A DNA stretch of 64,000 bases. Source: Calliopum simillimum (taxonomy: Eukaryota > Arthropoda > Insecta > Diptera > Lauxaniidae). Where the stretch lies: assembly GCA_951812925.1 (NCBI GenBank), contig OX638370.1, positions 41,295,948-41,359,947 of the forward strand. The letters run 5' to 3'. Shown piece after piece: positions 22,901 through 36,006 of this stretch. Both the position numbers and the translations under genes were made by a program. The notes below the pieces were generated by a model. That model was not told the origin of the DNA. It did no database searches and was given only the letters and a program-made list of their open reading frames with translations. Numbering within the stretch: the first letter of the stretch is position 1; each line of letters begins with the position of its first letter.

Positions 22901-23345
22901 GGTGCCGTTTTTGAGAAATTCCAATTTAAATGAAATTTTCCATAAAAATAAAAAAAAAAAAAACAAAAAAACTAAAACCAACAAGCAAAACCAAAAATAA
23001 CAATTTTAAATGTATTTTTCGATGCTAAAACCGAAACCAGAATTACACTAGCTTGTTTGGGTTTTGAGATATCTTAATTTAAAAATGCAAGATATACAAT
23101 ATGTTTCATTAAAATTTTGATTTCTCAGAAACGGCACTACATACAGTTTAATAGAAAATATGATATGGTGTTTGAAGGCCCCATATACCAATTCAGAAGA
23201 AAATGCGCTGGTTTTTTTGGATCGTATACAAAAAAAGAAAAAACAATATTTCCGAGAAATTTGCAAACAATTGAAATGCTGTGGTTGCTATAGGCGGGCC
23301 AAAATTAGCTCACTTTTGTTATACGCTGACACCCTTGAACTAATT

Positions 23346-26078
23346 AAATTATTTAGATATTTCCTTTTAGAATTAAAGATTACACAGTCCTGCATGGGTT
23401 TTCCTTTCTAAGTTTTAAAAAGCGATTTCTATAGAGTTAAGTGTGCTGATTACGAGAAAAATAGTGAAAAAATTCCAGCACGTCACAATTTTCAGTGATT
23501 TAAGTTTTACTTAAGTGCCTTTTTTGTATATACAAGACTACCACGCCTATACTACTGAACGTATCAGAACCATATTTGCATCAGATGTCTTTTTGGTGCT
23601 CCAACACATTTATAAGAAATATGGGATTGATTGGACAAGGGGGTGTTGTACCCCTCATACAAAAAAAACTCAAAATAATTGAACATTTTATTTGAGTCTC
23701 TCCTACGCCTATACCAGTAGGTATATTGAAACCATATTAACAGCATATATCCGCCTGATATTCCGACAGATTTGTCTTGACAATAGGAGTAATCGAGTGA
23801 AAGTACGGTGCGCTCGGTATGCAAAGAAAATATACTATAAACAAAAAAAAAAAAAAAAAAAAACGCATATCTACGTACTTGACCTGCAATATGAAACTTG
23901 ATATCTGGATGCATATTATGCAAAACATTTATCTTGATCGTACGGAGAGCACCAAAAAAATATATGGTGCAAGAATGGTTTAAATATGTTGAGTATTTTA
24001 GGCGTAATATTGAAGAGAACGTAAGCACAAACGATTGAATTAATAAGTTTTCAAATGCTGCACAAACTTACAAGGTTACCCCTCTTAAAATTACGAGAGT
24101 GCTTTTTAATGTATTTTTTGATGCCGAGCCCAAATCCGTTTACAGAATTGCTCTATCACGTCCGAATTTTGAGAAAATTTAAAATAACAGTGTAAAACAC
24201 ATGATTTTCTACTATTTTTGAGGTTATGAAAACTGGAATATCTCAGAATTCTGACGTGATGAAAAGAAACCAAGCTTAGAGTCGTGATTAGGAGGTCCCA
24301 CACCACCATAATTGGATTCAAAAATCAAGAGAGGAAAAAAAAGTGTCGAATTTGCAGGCCTGTGTTATTAAAGAATTTAAGACTATAAACTCTCACTTAA
24401 TCGATGTTTTTTTGGCAGTTTTATTTTAACTAGAATCGCCCAGTGGTCAAAATTCGACCACTAATGTATTAAATAATTTTGGTACTTTTTGGACACTTTT
24501 AGTACTTTTTTTATATATTATAGATTATATATATTATAGATTATAAGAAAAATTTTCTTTGCTGCATTGATTGATCCTTAGTTCAGAGTAAATTTTTTGT
24601 TTTGATTGAATTTCGATAAGAAAAATGATTATTATTACTGACAGCGTGGGGTTGAGTGTCAACAGCCTCTTAAGAACACCTTAAGTCCAGCTCAAGAGTT
24701 GCGCTTTTCTCGAACAATGACTTTAGACAGACAGTGTTAGATTGTGGGCTGGGATAAATGCTAAAATTTTTAAGTACTGCAAAAAATTTCAACTTCAGTT
24801 TCTTACATCCAATTTATATTTTCTTTCCTATGCCAGCTGTGGACGAATAGAAAGATGAAAAAAAAAATATAATTTTAACGTTGCATGCAGATTTATAAAT
24901 TATCATAATAAAGCATTTTTTAGACGACAGTCGACAGATAACTCACAAATTATATCAGAATGTCAACGGACGCTCAAGGAAGGAAGTACGCCGCCAAGTG
25001 AATAAGAGTGAAAGACTTAACGATGTTGATGCGTAAAACGCAGCGAAAACTTTCAAGCAGACAAGAAAGCTGAACAAAAAATTGCACATTTAAAATACAT
25101 TTTTTTTTTTAAAATTCACAAAAAAAAAAAAAAAAAAAAAAAAAGCCCAGTTAGCAGTTGATGAAAAAGCACTGGAGTAGAGTGTAGAGTATCATCAGGA
25201 AAATGTTTGCATGCAAGCGAAATGTGAGCGAAAATTTAATGAAAAATACATGAAACTTTTTGTGATATTTCTATTTTTGCTCTTTTCATTTATTTTAAGG
25301 TTTATCTGATATTCTTTTGCGTTACAAAGAGACACAATGACTATGTTATTAAAAATTATTTAGATTTTTAATTACAAAATTCGTTTTCATTTTTAATTTT
25401 GTATTTTTGCCAACTTTAAATTCGGGTTTTTTCATTGAAAATAAAACGCAGTTTGGCTATCATATTGCCAATTTTTTTTCTCGCAAAAAAGAAAGAAGCA
25501 GCAGCACAAAGTATAACTATACCAAAAGGAAATGTAATTGGAAAAAAGGGTCGTTGGAAAAAAAAGAGGAAAACAAAACGTTTTTATGGTAAAATGAGAA
25601 AAAAAAAAAGAAAATAATTTGCATTTTTTGCCAGTTAAAGTTTACGTAACTACTCGTGCTGCACTTTCTTAAATTGTCAAAGTGCATACTGTGAGGTGGT
25701 CTGTAGTTTTAATCGAAAATTACTTGGCACTTTCACTTTAAAGTTAAATTGTGACGATTTTTACTTTAGAAACCATAACAAAAAAAAAAGTGCCAAACTT
25801 ATCAACTTTTTGTTAGCAGCCGCATGTAAAAATGTTATTAATGCGTCATTCCATATCAAAACGGAAAATGCGAAAAAAATTAAATTTAATTCGATTACCT
25901 CCATTTCAACAATATCATAATGTAAAATATCCATTGTTTATTTATCTCAAATAGAAATTTTAAAAAATTATAAAAGAAGACTTTCTAGCATATTTACCTC
26001 AATTCAGCTCAGTTTATATTTCATAACACTGTACTAGTTCTTGGGAACTTTTTTTTTGCTCTGGCGGGAGACACTTAG
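23346..26078. other. Unassigned AT-rich DNA
   Basis: About 2.7 kb with no supportable gene. Around 23540-23780 two diverged direct repeats carry a CTACGCCTATAC...AACCATATT motif. Long A tracts at 23846-23863 and 25122-25144. The Lys-rich open frames at 25407-25617 reflect A-rich DNA. Confidence 0.45.
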
Positions 26079-27164
26079 GTCGTTCTTACCTAATTCGGGT
26101 ACGGGAAACTCAGTGGTGCTAACCGTTTTGCTGGATTGGTTCATCACCCCATACAAAAAGTTCAAAAGATAATAAAGAATCTTTTAGTAACTTCTGATAA
26201 ACCAATGATTTTTCATCAAAAGTGTGTTTTCCAGTTCATGAATTGCTAACCTTTTAATCAATTTAATGGATATTTTTTTACTTTAACTTTAATTTCCTCC
26301 AAATTTTCTTAAAATTTTATTTTTTGGGGGTTATTCACTAAATCTAGAATAGAACTATCATTTGTCATATGACCTTGTTCTGCAAAGGCTTGAAATTTTT
26401 ACAATAAAATATTGTTATTGGTAACAATAATAAAATTTTAAGTTTATAGTTTTTCGGTCCGGAAATAGCCTTTGTATGTATTGGGAGATATCTTTTTTTT
26501 AAAGGCTTACAACCTAGGATGTAGTGATCCAATTGAAAAATAGTTAAAGTACGGCTCGTTAAGGGTAATTTTTGCTATCCGTAGTCATTAATGAAAATAA
26601 ATTTTTCAATTTGCTGTTTATGTTATAACAAAACAGTGATTTTTTCACTTTTGTGCAAGGATAATTCAGAATCATGACGTAACAGAAAAAAACCAAGGTC
26701 ATTTTCGTAATAAAATTGCTATCAAAAATGAAACCGGAAAACCATGTTTAGGGTGGACAGGGTAAGGGGCCACCGCAGATCCCGACAGCATCCACTTTCT
26801 TGTTACTTGTGGTCAGACTTATGAGAATCTCAGCCCAGTTTTCGGTACTCATATTTTGCATACTCAAGTGCGTCTAGCGCTCACTTTATAAGAAAATTGG
26901 GTAAAAAATTAAAGATAAAGCTAAGAAGTATCCGATAAATTGATAAAAAAATTAGAAACTCCATTGTCAATTAATACATCCTGAACAGGAAAACATACTT
27001 TTGATGAAAAATCATTGATTTAACACAATTAAGTAAGAGATTCTTTATGACAAACTCTTTCTAGACAAAATTTTGATATGAACTTCTTGTATGGGGCGAT
27101 GAACCAATCCAGCAAAACGGTTAGCACCACTGAATTCACCATGACCGAGTTAGGTAAGAATGAC
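26079..27164. mobile_element. Long-TIR non-autonomous element, ~1.09 kb
   Basis: Inverted arms of about 160-180 bp: left from GTCGTTCTTACCTAATTCGG (26079) through GGTGCTAACCGTTTTGCTGG to TTTTTCATCAAAAGTGTG (about 26235); right is the diverged complement from about 26985 to 27164. The shared GCTAACCGTTTTGCTGGATT block is perfect. No transposase ORF. Target duplication not clear. Confidence 0.82.
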
Positions 27165-27587
27165 ATATTTCCCATCAGACCAAATTTTCAACTACTACAA
27201 TGTAATCTACGACAAAATTTATATTTCTTATGAGAAATGTTTTTTTACTTTAAAACTTATCATTACGAGGAGTAGCTGCTTGGGCCAATTTTTGATCAAA
27301 TTGGTCCAAACTTGAGTTATGACCAAATGGCTTATACGGCTTTGATTTGTAACCAAAGATCATTTTAAGCAGTTATTGTTAAAACATCAAAAATTCGATT
27401 ATATACTATACAAATTTCACTGATTTCATTCTTGTGCCGCAAGTCAGAACAGAATGTCCTATCGAGTCATAAATTTAAAATGTCATATTTTCTTCATCAA
27501 AATAGCTGGCTTTTATTTTAAAGTTTACGTTTGTAGTCAAATATTTCCTCGATTGCAACATAAAAAAAAATTCGTTAAATAGCAGTA
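27165..27587. other. Unassigned DNA
   Basis: Between two inverted-repeat elements; nothing recognised. Confidence 0.4.
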
Positions 27588-28546
27588 CACGGTGCTCATG
27601 AACAGTCGATAGGTTTTTTAATATGTGGAGAAAATCTGTGAATGGGGTTTCATTTGTATTAGTTTGGTGGTCTGAAAAATGCAAACTCCGAAATCGTAGC
27701 TGATCATCCTCGCGAAATATCGCAAAAATACATATCCCATATAAAATAAAAAAAAATTCGAAAAAAGAACGCAACAAACAAATATAAAACTAGTTATATT
27801 TAATGTATTTTGCAATGCTAAATCTGAATCCGGCCTTAAAATTGCTATGTTTTATACGGTTTTTGAGATATTTTAGCATAAACAAGGAAAAAATACCGTT
27901 TTTGGTATATTTTGAAGCTATGTAACTATAATATAGAACATTCATACGCAAAATTCGATGCTTTGTCTGAAAGATCTAATCTTTTGCTGTAAAACCGCAT
28001 TTAATTTACGTCAATAGCTTAATATTTCTTCGAAATATCGTAGACTGAAACAATGACAAAACACGTTTTTCGCACTTTTTTAACTTTTTAGGTTTAGATA
28101 TCTCCGAGAAAAATAAAGATATCGACATTATTTGAATTAGGTTTAAAAGATTGATTAGGGTTTTCCATTTCTGCATCAGAATTTACGGATATACATCCTG
28201 TTATATAGCTCCAAAACACAGCAATAAAACATTGCATCGGCTTTTTTTTTTCTTGTTTAGGCCATCTCACAAACCGTATAAGATACAGCAATTCTAAGGC
28301 CGGATTCGGATATAACATTGCAAAATACATTAAAAATAACTATTTTTATATTTGTTTGTTGCGTTTTTTTTTCTGAATTTTTTTTTATTTTATATATGAT
28401 ATGTATTTTTGCAATATTTTGCGGGGATGATCAGCTACGATTTCGGGGTTTCATTTTTCAGACCACTAAACTAATACAAATGAAACCCCATTCACAGATT
28501 TTCTCTACATACTCAAAAAACCTATCGACTGTTCAAGAGCACCGTG
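27588..28546. mobile_element. Foldback element, 281-bp inverted arms
   Basis: Arms 27588-27868 and 28265-28546 are diverged reverse complements, from CACGGTGCTC at the outer edge to TTATACGG at the inner edge, around a spacer of about 396 bp. Apparent small ORFs in each arm are mirror shadows. The structure fits a foldback transposon or an old inverted duplication; no duplication of target is evident. Confidence 0.85.
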
Positions 28547-28667
28547 AGTAGTTTGGCTAAAATTCTTCCTTAAGTTAATGTATGAAAAATAGCGATCTAT
28601 TTCATGTCCTATGAGTCACTCTTATTTAAACAACAATTTAAGAATGAAAACATTTCCTGGCCAAACA

Positions 28668-29065
28668 TTAAATACCCTACACTGCATTATTTCAAAAATT
28701 TTGCTTATATGAGACGTGCCACGTCCTCTTGTTCGAGTTCACCCAGTTTTTGTTCAGAGCTTGCATTTATAGTCCTTATTATTTGAGTGAAATTTAGTGT
28801 GACTATCTCAAAAAACTCTTTCAGTATATCATTTTGAAACTTTTGCTTATATGGAAGGTGCCACGCCATCTTGTCCAAATTCTCCCAGTTTTTGCTCAGA
28901 GAATACGCTTATAATTTGTAGTATTTATGTGTATTTTGGTTGCATTGTCGTGAAAAATGTTCCTGAAGTTGCATTTTAAATATATTTTTTGTATGGGCGG
29001 TAGGCGTGTCCGCTGGCCTATTTCGCTCATTTTCAATCCTACGAGTTAACTTTGTCGACGGAGGA
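28668..29065 (-). mobile_element. Helitron-like dispersed repeat, copy 2 (truncated at 3' hairpin)
   Basis: Minus-strand copy of the family with the same GGCGTGGCACCTTCCATATA tandem-unit phrases and TGAGCGAAATAGGC start region. It stops inside the 3' hairpin (TTTGGCCAGG), so the CTAG end is missing. Confidence 0.72.
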
Positions 29066-29159
29066 AGTGTTTCAAATTTTATTGAATTATATTCCATTTA
29101 TACGAACTTGTACAGTCAAATTTGCAATGAACAACAACCGACGCTACAAATATAACTTG

Positions 29160-29350
29160 GAAATTGGTGACAAATGTTTCGGCTATTACCACATACACAT
29201 ATATATATTTGCATATATATACTTATATGTACATAGCCTCATCAGACCTATTTTAGTTAATCTTTGCTTCTTACTAGAATCGAACCGCAGCCTTCTGCAT
29301 TCTAATGAAAGAGTGCAACAGACCTCTACCACTTAGGCCACGCTACGGAA
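29160..29350 (-). repeat. SINE-like tRNA-derived sequence
   Basis: On the minus strand an A-box-like TGGCCTAAGTGGTAGAGG (29323-29340) and a B-box-like GGTTCGATTCT (29276-29286) occur in the right order and spacing, followed by a TA-rich microsatellite-like tail. The acceptor and T stems do not pair well, so this is a tRNA pseudogene or a SINE head rather than a functional tRNA. Confidence 0.55.
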
Positions 29351-29644
29351 CGATCTACCTCGACAAAGATCCTCACATAAATAACACTGTTTAATGTTAT
29401 TTATGTACATAAGTACACTTGTTGCTATCAGCTGTGCTCATTGGAAATATTTTCTTAATTGTTATTATGTTGAATGCACTCTCAAATTTGGTTTTGAAAC
29501 ATGCTTTCTTCCACAATTCACAATTAATATCCCACTGTTGTGGATTATTTGTCCACTGCTAGTGAGATTCTTGCTCTCGCAAGGTTATAATTGTAAATGT
29601 TAGAATTCTAACATTAATAGGCGGGTTCACCTTTCAATAATAAA

Positions 29645-30668
29645 TGATTTTTCACAAATTAAAATGATTTTAATTTTGCTTTTTAAGACTGCTATTTTGT
29701 TCAAAAATATTTATTCAAAAATAGCAGTCTTAAAAAGCAAAATTAAAATCATTTTATTAGCTACCAACAATGAAAATACATTGATGGTTGGAGCTTACTG
29801 TTCAGTGTTTTTGAGTAAAACAACAATAAAATAAATAAATAAAGTATGCTTGCAGAATTCTAAAAGATGTCGGCAAAGCGTCTGATGAGGAATTGACTTA
29901 TTATAGTCAATTTTGACCTGTGGTGGGTCCCGAAACTAGTAACGCAAACCAGCCTTCCGATACATTTTTTTGCTTTTTTTATTTATGTGTATTTTTGCCT
30001 TGTTTTTTGTGTTTTTATTGTTGTTTTACTCAAAAACACTGAACAGTAAGCTCCAACCATCAATGTATTTTCATTGTTGGTAGCTAATAATGTAAATCAT
30101 CATCTGTTCCAAAACCAAAAAAATTTAGAAAATCTCAGAGAGCCAACTGATACACATACGAATGCGCTTGCTACTTCGTTTTGTCTCGGCAAAAAACCTT
30201 GCAAACGAAGCGCTATGCAAAAATAGTATAATATCAATGACTCACAACGGCTTGGCAATGCATATAGAGGGAAAAACAAAGAACTTTGAATTTTTGCATG
30301 CGCTGTGTTTTTCTTGTAGCTGTGATTCTCGTCTAATCTATGCTAAAAGTTAAATAAAGTATGCTTGCAGAATTCTAAAAGATGTCGGCAAAGCGTCTGA
30401 TGAGGAATTGACTTATTATAGTCAATTTTGACCTGTGGTGGGTCCCGAAACTAGTAACGCAAACCAGCCTTCCGATACATTTTTTTGCTTTTTTTATTTA
30501 TGTGTATTTTTGCCTTGTTTTTTGTGTTTTTATTGTTGTTTTACTCAAAAACACTGAACAGTAAGCTCCAACCATCAATGTATTTTCATTGTTGGTAGCT
30601 AATAATGTAAATCATCATCTGTTCCAAAACCAAAAAATTTAAAATCATTTTAATTTGTGAAAAATCTT
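29645..30668. mobile_element. Composite inverted-repeat element with internal direct duplication
   Basis: Ends carry GATTTTTCACAAATTAAAAT (29645) and its complement (to about 30668). The interior holds a hairpin at 29662-29757 (arms TTTTGCTTTTTAAGACTGCT), a block at 29760-29832 inverted relative to 30013-30084 and 30523-30595, and a ~280-bp direct duplication (29837-30118 and 30353-30634, near-identical). No transposase frame. The architecture suggests a foldback-type element with unequal duplication. Confidence 0.75.
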
Positions 30669-30730
30669 TTATTGAATTATGTTGCTAAGTTTTCCCAAAA
30701 AATGTATTTTCACACACAGCCGTTTTGTGT

Positions 30731-31427
30731 TGATTTTTATACTCTACACCCAGGGTCTATTCACGTTGTCCTTCCGTTTGCAACGCGGTTAAGGAGGCGT
30801 GGCAGGTATAGAAAAGTATACACTTTTTGGGAAAACTGAGCAAGATAACTCAATGAAATTTGATACATTGCCTCCGTCGTCAAAATAAGCTCGGGGGATT
30901 GAAAATGAGCAAAATCGGTCAACGTACACGCCTACCCCCCATACAAAAAATATATTCAAAATGCAATTTTAGGAGTATTTTTCACGACAATGCAACCAAA
31001 ATACACATAAATACTACAAATTGTGAGTGCAAGCTCTGAAAAAAAAAAACTGAGCGAATTCGGACCAGAGGGCGTGGCACCTCCCATATGAGCAAAAGCT
31101 TCAAAACGCTATACTGAAAGCGTCTTTGAGATATTCGAATCAAATTTGACTCAGACACAAAGAATTATAAATAAAAGTTTTCAATAAAAATTGGGTGAAA
31201 TCGGACAAGGGGGCGTGGCACCTCCGATATAAGCAAAAGTTTCAAAATCCTATGCTGAAAGACTTTTTTGAGATAATCCAACTAAAAACTATAAATGCAA
31301 TCTCTGAACAAAAACTGGGTGAACTCGGACAAGAGGGCGTGGCACCTCCCATATAAGCATAATTTTCAAAAACCTGCAGTGTATGGTATTTATTTTTTAG
31401 CCAGGCCAAAAGTTACACCCTTACTAG
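30731..31427 (+). mobile_element. Helitron-like dispersed repeat, copy 3 (near full length)
   Basis: Begins ATTTTTATACTCTACACCCA, includes AAGGAGGCGTGGCAGG, then three ~165-bp units with GGGCGTGGCACCTCC, and ends GCCAGGCCAAAAGTTACACC then CTTACTAG at 31427 followed by T. Non-coding. With 61597-62215 it defines the 5' portion of the family. Confidence 0.75.
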
Positions 31428-33583
31428 TTTTTACTTCAAATGTGTTCGTCGGTCACTTGCGGCACTATGGAAATGCCTATATATTTTTTGGAATAAAGGA
31501 CCAACTTTAAAAATTTACTTTTCTTGAATACAATTTGTATTGGACTTTTATTTGCTTGACTTTTTATATAAAAACAATAGGGTTTTAAAATCAAGTTTTA
31601 ATATAATCCTTGGAAAATTCTGACTATTTAAATCGAATTACTTAAATGGTGCCTAAAATATTGATATTGGGAAAAAATAATGATATTAATAATTACAATT
31701 TGTTGAAATGATTTTTTAAATAAATCAATTACTTTAAAGTAAATAAATTTAATCAATTACGTTGTTTTTTTGGGTGGTTTTGCGAAAAATAAACTATTTA
31801 AACAAGTTGTGATTTATATTAAATTTTCATCCCATTTTTTTATTAAGCATTAGAAGCTTATGTCCACTATTTAATTGGTTGTTTAATTAAATTTAAAGCA
31901 AAATTTATGGTGGCATATTCAATTAATGAACGTTTCATGAATATAATACATCGTGTATAATTACATTTATTTATATACATTCCCTTTTTTTCTTCTTGTT
32001 TATTACTTTCACATTAAATTCAAAACTTTTTCACTATGAAGGTAATGTTAGAAAATTACGCCATTCTAAATTATGCAAAACTTTAAGACTTTTCTAGCAA
32101 AAGAAAATATGTGTACGTAATTTAGTGCAAAACTTATTTCAAACTTATTTGTGTGTGAGTAAAGTTCACATGCATTGTGGTGATATGAACACGCACATGA
32201 TAAACATAATGATGATGTTACCAACTCAACTGCGGGGTTATCAAAGCAAGAACTCGAAAAATCGAAAATCTACAATGACGCATTAACTACGACATGGGGA
32301 AAACAATTCTTTGGAGTACTTGAAAGTTGCGTAAAGTAGAAAAAAGCAAATTTGAACTTGAAAGTGGCATAAAGAGTTGCAAAGTTACTTAAAAGATAAA
32401 ACAAATGGTTTTGCTCTTTTCAAAACAAATTTTAGCAAACGGAAAAACTTTAATGCACTCGATAACATCACATCCGGTTGTGCTAAGTAAATGTACATTT
32501 TTAGAAGAATTATTTTTAGGAAAACAAGCAATAATTTTCTAATAGGAAAACCTTAACCCTTGCAACACCCGGATGACTAAATAATAAAAAATTAAAAAAT
32601 TCAATTCAGAGCTAGTTTTTTGTATAATTTTGGATAAAACTAAAAAGTTTTTGATGATTAAGTAAAATTTGGAAAAAAAATTAGATAATAAACATCGAGA
32701 CCCAATCGCACGAGCTTGCGAAAAAAACTCACATCATAGAAACGGACACATTCCGTTGGTCTGTTTTACGTTGTGATGCATGTAGATAGATTATTTAGAT
32801 TATTATCGATAATTTGTAGGCTCCGCATACATTTCCATTACATTTGCAGCAATAACTCATGTTAAATGTAAGACTTTGAGCAACTCTTTCCATTTCGCGA
32901 TCAACTATCGTTGCGCCAATATACCCTAACTAAGCCGTGTAAGAACGATATGAACAATATTTTTGGTCGGTGATGCTATCCGCTGCATGATAACATCTAT
33001 TTCGGTTGTCAGCCCGCCTAGGAAAGAGGTCCTAATTGGGGGGCAAAGGCTTTTTTGGAATTGATTGAGCCATGGAAAAATAGTGGAAGCAACCTCACTA
33101 CGGACGATTTTTTACAACATTGCATTTGGGTGATATGCTGATAGAAAAAACTTCAGCTAAGTCGGCACGGTGCGAAAAAATAATCTTCTTATACCAAAGA
33201 AGCTGTAATCTTGTAAGTCATTGCCATTTAGTGAAAGCAAGTTTGTGTTCCCTCATGACTGTATACTTCTGAGTTACAAGGCTAATGCCAACATACACTA
33301 CCATGTACCTTTCCAAAAACATGCTTGAATTAATTACTCACTATAACCGGTATATATACGATGTATCACAACTTATATTGTACTTTATAAAGAAGAACGC
33401 AGGATTGGCTTCCATCCTTACAAATTTATTTGATAAGCTTAATGGCCTAGATTTGCCACATTAGAATCCGAGGAATCAGTCTACAGACTCCATCCAATAT
33501 AAGCCACATAAACAGTCTTTCATGTGATTTGACTTTGAGCACTGCCAAACGCCGAACGGATAATACATGTGTTCCTGAGTGCC
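31428..33583. other. Unassigned AT-rich DNA
   Basis: About 2.15 kb upstream of LTR element B. No ORF, repeat or RNA gene I can support. Confidence 0.45.
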
Positions 33584-33587
33584 AAAT

Positions 33588-35941
33588 TGTAATAGACTGG
33601 TCTTATAATATTGGCCAACTGTAGTGCATGCTTGTTGGAAGCCTGGTCTTAACTCGTCGGAGGGTGGGATCTTGTTAGCCAATAAAAATGAGTATATAAA
33701 ACCAAGTTACATAAAAAAATATACTCATGCACTTTGTATATTGTTTTTGTATTTTGTGGTTTTCAACAGCAAAGTTCACTGACCTATAGAAAGATCAGAA
33801 AAATAGGAAAATGGCAGAAATCACCGATCAAAACAAATCAAAACACAAGAGAAACTCTACACTAATTGAAGCTTAATTATTTTGTTTTTGCTTCATCTGC
33901 TCTCCCTGTCCCAACCATATAGCAGAGTAATACTTATTTACTCACCAACCCAACCAATTCCGAAACTAGCGCTCAAAAATCAAAGTCGCAAATTACAAAA
34001 GAGTTTAGTGTTTATTCATTGCGGCAATTCTCACGCAAAAATAGAATATGGAAAAATGGAACACATTGGAAATGAAACGTAACTTATGATTTACAATGTA
34101 ATGCAGAGCCAACCGAAATTAACCCTTGCATGTTTATGTATTATACCTTGATATATGTGCACAAGCGAAAATCTATGTATTTTAAATTCAAATTTATATA
34201 AAAATTATTTGGGAAAACTGAAATTTAATACAATTTTTCCTCTTTTTATATATATGTGTGTATGTACATATGTATATTTTTGTATATTATTAAATTGAAG
34301 AATTTAACTTCATTGCGATTTATATATATGTACATATATACATTTTTCCTTCAATTTAATGTATGTATATTTATTTTAAGTATTTTAGGTTTTAAGTTTT
34401 ACTTCATTTTTATTTTTATGTATAAGAAAAATTAGCAAAATCTATTGAGAATTCATTTTCTTAAATTACATATATACATGTATTTTTATATCAGATAAGT
34501 ATATATGTATATTTTATGTATGCATGTTTTTTTTTATGAATTTTAGAAGTTAAGATTTTTAGTTTTTCTTCATTTAACTTTAGTTTTTAAGTACTAAAAT
34601 TTCTTTAGTGAATGTTTCTAACTAAACCACATAAGTATATATGAATAATATTTTAAAAGAAGAGTCAAAAGAACTTACATTACAATCTGCTGTCCAACGA
34701 TGCTAGCGCTAACAGGTTGACACATGTTGTTGTTGTAAATAGGCATATAGTTGCTATGCTGTATGATGTTTTAGGTTAGGTGTATATATATGTAGTTTAA
34801 TTTTTGTTTTCTATTAGACTTAAGCTATTATTATTATTCAATTTTAAACTTTAAATTTTAATTAGATTAAATTTTAACTTAGATTTTAGTCCATTAACTT
34901 TTTAGGTTTTAACTTCTTTTAAACTTAATTTTAAAACTCATACTTTAGTATTTAAACCATTAATTTTTAACTCAAATTAGATCAAAATTATACGTGTCAT
35001 ATATTTATGCACATATATACTTATTATACATGTAAGTATATGTTTTTTTTCCTTTTTTCCATCACAGCACTAAATAATTTATGAATTTAAAGATATATTA
35101 AACATTGGTTTTCTGTTTAAAACCAGATGTTGATGTTTTGTCTTTTTGGACGAAGTTTTTATAAAGAAGAACACCTTTGAGTAGGATTTTTTTCCCATAT
35201 TATTTAAATGCGAAAATTCACTCCGATCCAATAGTAAATTATGTTGTCCGTCACAACCTTCGCGTTTCACCAAAACCCACGGAACTGAGGTTTTGGCAGT
35301 GAGACAACGCGAAGCTGAACCAAAGCTGGTATATATGTAATTATGTGTACTCGTGTTTTGGATCTAGCAATCAAAATGTGTGTATCAAAAGAGAGAAAAA
35401 TGTATGAATTTTCGGAAGCTTACCGTATAATTATTGAAATTAGGAATTAAATTCCAAGAAAATTAAATTATAGTCTTCAAATCTCAAGACCTCACGATAT
35501 ATCTATTTCCAATCCTTCAGAAACTTGTACACCCCTTCTAAATTAATGAAATAAAGGTTGTAGCGTTTAGCCAAATTAAATTTATATTTTGTTTTCACTA
35601 AATAAATCAGAAATGTTTTAAAACTTTTTCCGATTTTATTGGAAATTATATAAATGAAATTTTTACTTACTGCAGCGTTACAGAATGTTACTTCCAACAA
35701 TTAGGAAAAGGAAATGACCGAGAAAAGTGAAGTTGGTCATTTAGTCAGAAAATTATGTATTGAGGAGTATGTTCAATGTTTATTAAACATATGTTAATTT
35801 CTGGCAATTCGATATATCATTTAGGGTGGTCCTCAATAAACTATTCAATATTTGCGTACGGCATAAAAATAAATAAAACTAACAATTTAATTTTACTTGA
35901 AAATAAAATGATAATCTATAAAAATTCTTATGGCCATCACA
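33588..35941 (-). repeat. 3' LTR of element B (2,354 bp)
   Basis: Begins TGTAATAG and ends CATCACA in plus-strand reading; identical in layout to 41560-43913 at an offset of 7,972 bp. Contains incidental small ORFs that occur in both LTRs. No purine-rich tract is clearly adjacent on the inner side; AAAAAAGCTG lies a few bases away on the minus strand. Confidence 0.95.
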
Positions 35942-36006
35942 AAACAGCTTTTTTAACAAGAATGAAATGAAATGTTGAAAAATCTGGAAAATGGCAAATG
36001 ATTCGT

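Larger units (their letters stand above)
21290..23345. mobile_element. Outer inverted-repeat element hosting nested insertions
   Basis: Imperfect inverted matches frame this region: CAAGAGTGTCAGCG near 21298 versus the complement near 23320-23335, and GCGTTTTCTTCTGAATTGGTAT near 21384 versus the complement near 23185-23207. Inside lie the elements at 21441-22632 and 22634-22900. Boundaries are approximate; the arms are diverged, so this is an older element. Confidence 0.5.

Noticed and set aside
25407..25617. Lys-rich open frames
   Set aside because: A-rich simple sequence in two overlapping frames; no domain or codon bias.
29250..29350. Functional tRNA gene
   Set aside because: A and B boxes exist but acceptor and T stems do not pair; kept as SINE-like.
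33882..34082. Small ORFs repeated at 33882/41854, 35079/43051, 35503/43475 and 35776/43748
   Set aside because: They are copies of the two LTRs, lack recognisable domains and owe their identity to the LTR duplication.
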